Shown: positions 57,449-64,000 of the stretch, in pieces
Numbering within the stretch: the stretch's first letter is position 1
How the letters are laid out: each line of letters opens with the position of its first letter
From: Flavobacteriaceae bacterium S0862
GTDB lineage: Bacteria > Bacteroidota > Bacteroidia > Flavobacteriales > Flavobacteriaceae
Direction: 5' to 3'
Length of the DNA stretch: 64,000 bases
Assembly: GCA_023015825.1 (NCBI GenBank)
Contig: JALKAW010000004.1
Coordinates: 186,001-250,000, forward strand
Notes under the pieces: generated by a model
The model's database searches: none
What the model was told of the DNA's origin: nothing
The model's input: the letters and a program-made list of their open reading frames with translations, nothing else
Program-made: the position numbers and the translations under genes

Positions 57449-59989
57449 ATGAAAAGTGCCCTCTTCTTTTTATCCATCTGTTGTTGGGTTACACTATCTA
57501 CTGCACAACAGAAAAAAACACTAAACATTACCAAAACTACAGTAGCCCCAAAAATTGATGGTGTATTGGACGACGCTATTTGGACTACTGTTGAAGTAGC
57601 TACAGATTTTGTGCAATACGACCCTGAAATGGGGGTTAAAGCAGCAGAAAACAAAAAAACCGAAGTTAGGGTCACCTATAATGATCAGGCTATTTTTGTT
57701 GCAGCTTACTTACATGATGACCCAGAAGATATTTTTAAAGTTTTTTCGCCAAGAGACGATTTTGGTCAAGCCGATTATTTTGGAGTAACATTTAATCCAA
57801 ATAACGATGCGCAAAACGATATAAAATTTTATGTAATGAGTTCAGGAACTCAAGCAGATATTGTAGGAGGTTCAAGTGGACGAAGAGGTGGTGGCCCAGG
57901 ACCAAGAGGAGATAGAGGTTGGAATGCTGTTTGGGATAGTGCTGTGAAACACGTGGATGATGGCTGGATTGTTGAAATGAAAATTCCTTACGCAGCGCTT
58001 CGTTTTTCAAATCAAGAAGACCCTGTTTGGGGTATTCAGTTTTATAGAAAGTATAGAAAAGGTGGACTTGATTATAGCTGGAGTCCAATAGATAGAACGG
58101 TTGGGCAACAAGGAATTTATGATGGTGAACTTCATGGTTTAAAAAACATTTCTCCTCCTACTCGATTGAGCTTTTATCCTTTTGCTTCCTATACAGCCAT
58201 TAACCAAAGCGGTGAAACTGTAAGTAATACTGGTTTTGGTATGGATGTAAAATATGGAATTACTGAAAGTTTTACATTGGATCTAACCTTGATTCCAGAT
58301 TTTAGTCAAGCAGCTTTCGATAAAGTAGAATTAAATTTAGGGCCTTTTGAGCAACGTTTTGACGAACAGCGTCAGTTTTTCAAAGAAGGTGTGAATTTGT
58401 TTAGTAAAGGAGACTTGTTCTATTCAAGAAGAATAGGTAATGCTCCTGTTGGACGTTATGATATCTATGACGATTTAGTTGATGAAATTGACGAAGTTGA
58501 AGAGGTTATAGACAATCCAAAAAGTGTAAAAATGCTAAATGCTATTAAGATTTCTGGTAGAAATAAGCATGGATTAGGGATAGGTGTATTTAATGCAATT
58601 ACCGAAAAAACAACAGCAAGAATTAAAAATACAAAATATGACCTTGATATAAACGATGTGAAAATTGACTCGACAATAACATACCGAGATCAAACAACTG
58701 AACCTTTTACAAATTATAATATCATCGTTTTAGATCAGCGTTTTAATCAAAATTCTTCAGTGAGTTTTGTTAATACAAATGTAACAAGAACTGGTGGTTT
58801 TAGAGATGCAAATGCATCGGCTTTACTTTTAAGCTTAACAGATAAGACTAATACATACAGGGTCAGTGGTCAAGGAAAAATGAGTAGAATTACTGATATT
58901 GAAGATAATTCTACTGGTTTTGATGCAGGCTTTGAAATAGGAAAAGTTAGTGGTACTTATCAATACGGAATTGAAGGAAGCATAAGAGACGACAAATATG
59001 ATGTGAACGATTTAGGCTTTGGAGTGAGAAATAATTTTAAAAGCTTAGAAGGTAAATTTCGTTATGAAATTTTTGAACCATTTGGCATTTTTAATAGTTT
59101 TAATATTAGAACTGAAAGTCAATTTAACTGGAGACATAGTAATAACGATTTTACTGGAAATAGAACAAGTATAAACGTAAGTACTAGAACAAAAAATCTC
59201 ATGTGGGTGGGTGGAAACATTACGATGATGCTTGGTGAACAACGTGATTACTTCGAGCCTAGAGATCAAGAGAATGATCGCTTTTTCTCATATTCAAATT
59301 GGATACAAGGACGAACGTATTTATATACTAATAGTAATAAAGCACTTTCGACTAATGCCAATTTTAGCTATGGTAAGCTATTCCAAGATGGACTAGACAT
59401 CCGTGAATACGGTATTAGAGTTGGACCAGAATATCGTTTTAGTGATAAGCTAACAATAAAATATCAAATAGATTATCAAAGAAAAATTAATGATCGAGGT
59501 TATGTAGATAATATAAATGATGGTGAAATCATTTTTGGCCAAAGAGATGTGAAAACTGTTGAAAATACAATTTCTGGAACGCTTAATTTCAACTCTTTAA
59601 ACTCGTTAACACTATCTTTTAGAAATTATTGGTCTACAGCAACTTACGAAGAAAACCTATATACATTATTAGAAGGTGGAGAACTTACAACTAGTACAGG
59701 TCGCACCATTACTAATCTAGATCTTGATCCAAATAGAAACTTTAATATCTGGAACCTCGACCTTAGTTATGAGTGGCAATTTGCTCCTGGAAGTCAATTA
59801 ATTGCTTTATATAGAAATCAACTATTTAATTCTTCTTCTGCATCTAGAGATTCTTTTAGAGATAGTTTAAAAGATTTGTTTGATCAGGACATTCAGCATA
59901 CATTCTCTTTAAAAATGGTGTATTTCTTGGATTATAATTCGTTGAAAGGTATTTTCAAGAAAAAAGATTCTACAGTAAGTGCGCCATAA
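57449..59989 (+). CDS. CBM9-like/DUF5916 outer-membrane protein, paralogue B
   Basis: 846 residues with a signal peptide (about 1-20) and the same layout as paralogue A: CBM9-like N-terminus (DGVLDDAIWTTVE, EMKIPYAALRFS) and a barrel-like C-terminus (FSLKMVYFLDYNSL). A Gly/Arg-rich insert near 144-156 (GSSGRRGGGPGPR) is absent in A. The upstream gap 57273-57448 holds an imperfect nested inverted repeat around 57334-57369 (TTAGTTAG with CTAACGATACTAA). Confidence 0.85.
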   Translation: MKSALFFLSICCWVTLSTAQQKKTLNITKTTVAPKIDGVLDDAIWTTVEVATDFVQYDPEMGVKAAENKKTEVRVTYNDQAIFVAAYLHDDPEDIFKVFSPRDDFGQADYFGVTFNPNNDAQNDIKFYVMSSGTQADIVGGSSGRRGGGPGPRGDRGWNAVWDSAVKHVDDGWIVEMKIPYAALRFSNQEDPVWGIQFYRKYRKGGLDYSWSPIDRTVGQQGIYDGELHGLKNISPPTRLSFYPFASYTAINQSGETVSNTGFGMDVKYGITESFTLDLTLIPDFSQAAFDKVELNLGPFEQRFDEQRQFFKEGVNLFSKGDLFYSRRIGNAPVGRYDIYDDLVDEIDEVEEVIDNPKSVKMLNAIKISGRNKHGLGIGVFNAITEKTTARIKNTKYDLDINDVKIDSTITYRDQTTEPFTNYNIIVLDQRFNQNSSVSFVNTNVTRTGGFRDANASALLLSLTDKTNTYRVSGQGKMSRITDIEDNSTGFDAGFEIGKVSGTYQYGIEGSIRDDKYDVNDLGFGVRNNFKSLEGKFRYEIFEPFGIFNSFNIRTESQFNWRHSNNDFTGNRTSINVSTRTKNLMWVGGNITMMLGEQRDYFEPRDQENDRFFSYSNWIQGRTYLYTNSNKALSTNANFSYGKLFQDGLDIREYGIRVGPEYRFSDKLTIKYQIDYQRKINDRGYVDNINDGEIIFGQRDVKTVENTISGTLNFNSLNSLTLSFRNYWSTATYEENLYTLLEGGELTTSTGRTITNLDLDPNRNFNIWNLDLSYEWQFAPGSQLIALYRNQLFNSSSASRDSFRDSLKDLFDQDIQHTFSLKMVYFLDYNSLKGIFKKKDSTVSAP

Positions 59990-60064
59990 ACAAAAATCAA
60001 TATTGTTTAAATTTTATAAAAAGGTTACACTTCAATTCTGTATTTTTACTTGATTACAAAAAGT

Positions 60065-60733
60065 ATGATTAAAGTAAAAAATATTCACAAGTATTACGAC
60101 GATTTACATGTATTAAAAGGTGTAGATTTAACTATCGAACAAGGTGAAATAGTATCAATAGTTGGTGCTTCAGGTGCAGGAAAAACTACCTTATTGCAAA
60201 TATTAGGCACACTAGACGAAGCTTCCAAAATAGAAGCTCATGAATTAGTTATAGATAATACATCTATCACTAATCTTAAAGGAAAAGAGTTGGCGAAATT
60301 TAGAAATGAACATTTAGGCTTTATTTTTCAATTTCACCAATTACTACCAGAATTTACTGCTCTAGAAAATGTATGCATACCCGCTTTTATAAAGGGAACT
60401 CCAAAAAGTGAAGCCGAAAAAAAAGCAAAAGAACTTCTAGAGTTTTTGGGATTGTCGCATAGAATAAATCATAAACCCAATGAATTATCAGGTGGCGAAC
60501 AACAACGTGTAGCTGTTGCTAGAGCATTAATAAATAATCCAAAAATCATTTTTGCAGATGAACCTTCCGGTAATCTAGATAGCGAATCTGCAGAAACCCT
60601 TCATAATCTATTTTTTAAACTTCGTGACCAATTTGGTCAAACATTTGTTATTGTAACCCATAATCAAGAATTGGCAAATATGGCAGATAGAAAGCTTGTA
60701 ATGGTCGATGGCAAAATGGTAAATAACACTTAG
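60065..60733 (+). CDS. ABC transporter ATPase, LolD/MacB-type
   Basis: 222 residues from ATG 60065; a TTG at 60050 is less likely. Walker [11 protein letters not shown]-loop [16 protein letters not shown], signature [15 protein letters not shown], Walker [13 protein letters not shown]. The [16 protein letters not shown] segment is typical of LolD-like proteins that act with LolC/E-type permeases in lipoprotein release. No permease is beside it. It is followed after 13 bases by the symporter. Confidence 0.88.
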   Translation: MIKVKNIHKYYDDLHVLKGVDLTIEQGEIVSIVGASGAGKTTLLQILGTLDEASKIEAHELVIDNTSITNLKGKELAKFRNEHLGFIFQFHQLLPEFTALENVCIPAFIKGTPKSEAEKKAKELLEFLGLSHRINHKPNELSGGEQQRVAVARALINNPKIIFADEPSGNLDSESAETLHNLFFKLRDQFGQTFVIVTHNQELANMADRKLVMVDGKMVNNT

Positions 60734-60746
60734 TAATACATATTAT

Positions 60747-62018
60747 ATGAAAAAAATGGCATTGCATTGGAAAATTCTATTAGGAATGCTATTGGGTGTT
60801 ATTATTGGTCTAGTCGCTATTCAATTTTCTTGGGGACAGGGTTTTGTAACCGATTGGATTAAACCCATAGGGCAAATATTTATAAGCCTTTTAAAACTCA
60901 TTGCTGTTCCGTTAGTTATTGTATCACTCTCAAAAGGCATCACCGATTTTAAAGATTTATCCGATTTATCAAAAATTGGAGGCAGAACCATTGGCTTTTA
61001 TTTATTTACTACAGTTTTGGCCGTTGTCTTAGGATTGTTTTTAGTAAACACCTTTTCACCAGGCTCAAATGTGAATCCTGATGCTTTAATTAATCTGTCA
61101 GAAGGCTTTACAGCAAGTATGAGCGATAAAATAGCTTCTGCTGATGTTGGAAATAAAGGACCGTTAAGCTTTTTTGTAGAGCTTGTTCCACAAAATATGT
61201 TTAGTGCATTTACTAACAATGCAAGTATGCTGCAAGTCATTTTTGTGACCATCTTTTTTAGCGTATGCATGCTCTTAATACCTAGTAAACATACAAAACC
61301 AGTAAAAAAGTTGATTGATTCAATAAATAGAATCATGCTTAAAATGGTGGATGTTATCATGCTTACTGCTCCTTACGCAGTTGCTGCTTTAATCGCGACG
61401 CTTATCGCAGAAACCACCAATGCCGAATTATTTATTGCATTATTAAGATATGCTGCTTTACTCCTATTTGGCATGTTGTTATTGATTGGTGTGTACGTGT
61501 TATTAATAATGTTATACGCAAAAAAATCCCCTAAATACTTTTTAAAGGGGATATTACCAGCGCAACTTACAGCATTGACTACAAGTTCCAGTATGGCAAC
61601 ATTGCCTGTAACCATGAAATGTGTTGAAGAAAACCTAGGAGTTGAACAAGAAATAAGTAGTTTCGTATGTCCAGTTGGTGCAACTATAAATATGGATGCT
61701 ACAAGTTTAATGCAAGCGATTGCAGCTGTTTTTGTATGCCAAGTTTTAGGTCATGATTTAACTTTAACCGACCAATTAACTATTGTACTTACAGCAACCT
61801 TAGCTTCTATTGGTGCAGCAGCAACGCCTAGTGCTGGCATTATTATGTTGGTGATTGTTTTGGAATCTGTTGGATTTCCTTCTGAGAAATTAGCAGTGGC
61901 ATTAGCGATGATAATGTCAGTTGACAGACCTTTGGATATGGCACGAACGGTTGTAAATATTTCAGGAGATAGTTGTGTATGCGTGCTTGTAGCAAAATCT
62001 CTAAAGAAACTTAAGTAA
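60747..62018 (+). CDS. Dicarboxylate/glutamate:cation symporter (DAACS)
   Basis: 423 residues with about eight membrane segments. The family motifs SSSMATLPVTMKCVEENLG (re-entrant loop 1), NMDATSLMQ and ATPSAGIIMLVIVLESVGFP are present. It imports glutamate, aspartate or C4-dicarboxylates with Na+ or H+. Its role could be uptake of amino acids released by the peptidases. It shares an operon-like arrangement with the upstream ABC ATPase but need not work with it. Confidence 0.93.
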   Translation: MKKMALHWKILLGMLLGVIIGLVAIQFSWGQGFVTDWIKPIGQIFISLLKLIAVPLVIVSLSKGITDFKDLSDLSKIGGRTIGFYLFTTVLAVVLGLFLVNTFSPGSNVNPDALINLSEGFTASMSDKIASADVGNKGPLSFFVELVPQNMFSAFTNNASMLQVIFVTIFFSVCMLLIPSKHTKPVKKLIDSINRIMLKMVDVIMLTAPYAVAALIATLIAETTNAELFIALLRYAALLLFGMLLLIGVYVLLIMLYAKKSPKYFLKGILPAQLTALTTSSSMATLPVTMKCVEENLGVEQEISSFVCPVGATINMDATSLMQAIAAVFVCQVLGHDLTLTDQLTIVLTATLASIGAAATPSAGIIMLVIVLESVGFPSEKLAVALAMIMSVDRPLDMARTVVNISGDSCVCVLVAKSLKKLK

Positions 62019-62026
62019 TAAGGAGA

Positions 62027-63901
62027 TTATTGCCTTATCTCATTTAATTTTGATTCTAATTCATTCATAATTTCTTCATCACTACTACTTAACGGCAATT
62101 GATTAGTGTTGAGTAAATTAACACCTTCTATATAAGTTGAGTTTAAGTTATATAATCCCTCATCTCCATTATTGAATTTTATATACTTGTGACTTGTATT
62201 TCTAATCGTATAATCTGATCCTCCAGTCTCTTTCCCAATTTCGGAATAGATGTACTTCCTTTTTTCTCCATCAGCGTCAGTAAGTAAATCTTTAAAACTC
62301 TTACTATCATTTACTTCATTAACTGATGAGCCAGCTATTTCAGCTATTGTAGCATATAAATCAGTAGCATTTACTAAGGCATTTTCAGTGGCATTAATAC
62401 GACTTACTCCCATTCCAGAAACAATCATAGGAACATTAATTCCTCCTTGATACAAACTTCCTTTAGCCCTATTTGATGCATATTCTTGAACCACTTGATT
62501 TGGCGTGCCATTATCGCCTATAAAAATGATAATAGTATTATTCTTTTCTTCTTCAGTCATTGCGCTTATTAGCCTTCCCATTTCTGTATCCATTGCTTCA
62601 AGCATAGCTAAGTAATATGACAGTGGATTTGCATCAATACTAGCCTGGTCTGAAGGCAAATTGCCTTGATAATGTAATTCACTAGGCGGCAAATGAAAAG
62701 GTGTATGTGGCGCATTATAGGCTAACCATAAAAACCAAGGTTGTGTTTGCTCTTCAACCCAATTAATTGCTAAATTTGTGAGTTTAGTAGTTGTATATTC
62801 CGAAGAGGAAGTTGTAACCCCATTTTCTGTTAAATTCCAATCCCAATAGCTTTGTACTCCTCCACTTAAATGACCAGCAAAATAGCTAACACCCATATTA
62901 TTTGGATGACTAGAGTTTCTGGATAAGTGCCACTTGCCTATTACGCCATGACTATAACCAGAATTCTGATTGTCCAATTGACTTTGGATGGAAACTTCTG
63001 AAGTTGCCATAGCATCATCAACTTTTAAAACATTTGTTCGAAATCCATATTTACCTGTTAAAATAGTCCCTCTAGTTGGCGTACACAAAGGGTTTGACCA
63101 AACGTTATTAAAACGAATTCCTTCATTTATCATTTCTTGCAAATTCGGCATATTTGGTTTTACACTGCCAATATTGTATCCTGGAGTAGCATCTAACCCC
63201 ATATCGTCAGCAATGATAAGTAGGATATTTGGTTTTTCTGATTCAACAGAAATATTAACTTCTGTATTTGTAACATCTTCATTAGAACATGAATAGAGAC
63301 CTATAGATATAAAAAATACGATAAGAATAGTACTCGACACAATTTCTATTTGTTTTCTTTTTGACTTAACAACGAAATAAATTATTGGCAAGAACATTAA
63401 TACAATCAACCAAAATTTGAAGCTTGAGTTAGCCGTTTTTTTAATTTCAAATATTTCATTTCCCAAGGTGGTTTCAAAAGTGTCTTCAATAGTGATAATA
63501 GTTATTTTGTGATGATTTTTTTGATTGTCATATAAATTGAAAAGCAGAGTATTTTTTATGCTCACTAAATTCTTGCCTTTAAAAATCATACTGTATTTCC
63601 CTTGATGAGAATGGCCTCTATTTGGTAGTTCTATAAATTCAAAATCCTCACCATTTAGTCCAGTTAATATAAAATTCGATTTAATGTATTCGGTAAATAC
63701 AGCCTCAAATTCGCTTTTACTATTTGCTTTCTCCAGTGAAGGACTGAATTCTAAAAGCGCATTTCTTAAAGTCCAAGGAAACTCGGCGATTACCTCAGCA
63801 TTATCATCCCTTTGCGTTATTATAAAATATGCTTCATTTGGTTCGTGGGCAAAACTGGCATGAGATAACACCATAAAACTAAGGGCTAAAAACATTTTCA
63901 T
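62027..63901 (-). CDS. Sulfatase fused to an extra exported N-terminal domain
   Basis: 624 residues with an unusual layout. Residues 1-18 are a signal peptide, 19-160 an exported domain of unknown family (HEPNEAYFIITQ, LRNALLEFSP), 162-178 a membrane helix, KSKRKQ a cytosolic turn and 186-203 a second helix ending in the lipobox-like GLYSC (Cys205). From 225 on is an arylsulfatase: Asp232-Asp233 (ADDMG) and the formylglycine motif Cys273-Thr-Pro-Thr-Arg277 (CTPTRG), then GKWHL, DNGTP. The formylglycine-generating enzyme is not in the window. It looks like a lipoprotein sulfatase placed behind another exported protein; it may be one protein or be cleaved at Cys205. It overlaps the upstream gene by one base. 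Confidence 0.85.
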   Translation of the reverse strand: MKMFLALSFMVLSHASFAHEPNEAYFIITQRDDNAEVIAEFPWTLRNALLEFSPSLEKANSKSEFEAVFTEYIKSNFILTGLNGEDFEFIELPNRGHSHQGKYSMIFKGKNLVSIKNTLLFNLYDNQKNHHKITIITIEDTFETTLGNEIFEIKKTANSSFKFWLIVLMFLPIIYFVVKSKRKQIEIVSSTILIVFFISIGLYSCSNEDVTNTEVNISVESEKPNILLIIADDMGLDATPGYNIGSVKPNMPNLQEMINEGIRFNNVWSNPLCTPTRGTILTGKYGFRTNVLKVDDAMATSEVSIQSQLDNQNSGYSHGVIGKWHLSRNSSHPNNMGVSYFAGHLSGGVQSYWDWNLTENGVTTSSSEYTTTKLTNLAINWVEEQTQPWFLWLAYNAPHTPFHLPPSELHYQGNLPSDQASIDANPLSYYLAMLEAMDTEMGRLISAMTEEEKNNTIIIFIGDNGTPNQVVQEYASNRAKGSLYQGGINVPMIVSGMGVSRINATENALVNATDLYATIAEIAGSSVNEVNDSKSFKDLLTDADGEKRKYIYSEIGKETGGSDYTIRNTSHKYIKFNNGDEGLYNLNSTYIEGVNLLNTNQLPLSSSDEEIMNELESKLNEIRQ

Positions 63902-64000
63902 TAGGCGCCAATTTTAAAATCTTCTGACGGAATGCCTCTAAAGTATCTTGGAATACTGGGAAAATCATCAGTAATAACATAATAGTATGTTCCAGCTGGG
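63901..64000 (-). CDS. C-terminal part of a gene upstream of the sulfatase, YHYH-like (partial)
   Basis: 32 residues of an open minus-strand frame end with TAA at 63901-63903; the start lies beyond the right edge. The visible tail (AGTYYYVITDDFPSIPRYF, ending DFKIGA) resembles the C-terminus of YHYH-domain proteins, from memory only. Its stop overlaps the sulfatase ATG by one base (TAATG), so the two are probably translationally coupled. Confidence 0.55.
   Translation of the reverse strand, partial: PAGTYYYVITDDFPSIPRYFRGIPSEDFKIGA

Overview
The window looks like a chromosomal piece of a marine Flavobacteriaceae-type member of the Bacteroidota. The signs are low GC; almost no Shine-Dalgarno sequences; several -7 boxes of the Bacteroidota form TAnnTTTG; many exported proteins and lipoproteins; a TonB-dependent receptor with a carboxypeptidase-like N-terminal domain; S9 peptidases; two CBM9/DUF5916 proteins; and small flavobacterial families (DUF6146, DUF6787, DUF937). 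Genus cannot be fixed from the sequence alone. No rRNA, tRNA, CRISPR array, IS element or phage gene was recognised.

Layout. 1-20.3 kb is a peptide-processing region: a 5'-truncated DPP-IV-like S9 peptidase, a second S9 peptidase, a class A beta-lactamase-like lipoprotein, an S41 peptidase with a TPR, then a tight minus-strand operon (two tandem S9 paralogues, a KdgF-like cupin, an SDR lacking the Tyr/Lys pair, and a canonical SDR). Upstream of that lie a large Asp-box beta-propeller protein and a CocE/X-Pro dipeptidyl-peptidase-type hydrolase. Together they suggest extracellular or periplasmic breakdown of peptides, with an unexplained small-molecule branch (cupin plus two SDRs).

20.4-23.3 kb is the most unusual stretch. 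A PAS-LuxR-type regulator is followed by three separate small genes for exported proteins (one lipoprotein and two paralogous small secreted proteins). Each gene is preceded by the same perfect 19-bp palindrome, at the same distance from a TAnnTTTA promoter box and a near-identical leader. Each is followed by a related long-stem hairpin. It reads as a compact, apparently undescribed regulon with its likely regulator beside it.

23.3-38 kb is mixed: topoisomerase III, a DedA/VTT membrane protein, a DEAH helicase, a lone ExbD-like protein, an M19 dipeptidase lipoprotein, a fused E1 alpha/beta dehydrogenase with a fatty acid hydroxylase-family protein, a 2OG-Fe(II) oxygenase, and an operon of SUI1, DUF1835, nucleoside phosphorylase and an orphan cytosolic binding protein.

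38-50.6 kb is mostly housekeeping: ung, topoisomerase IV subunits (parC, parE), ychF, a ferredoxin divergent from a LuxC-like acyl-CoA reductase, serC and serA, and a DUF937 protein. 50.7-64 kb carries DUF6146 and DUF6787 proteins, a His-containing small exported protein with a ZnuD-like TonB receptor, two tandem CBM9/DUF5916 outer-membrane proteins, a LolD-type ABC ATPase, a dicarboxylate/glutamate symporter, and a sulfatase whose lipoprotein start is buried behind an extra exported domain. The sulfatase overlaps by one base the end of a gene that runs off the window.
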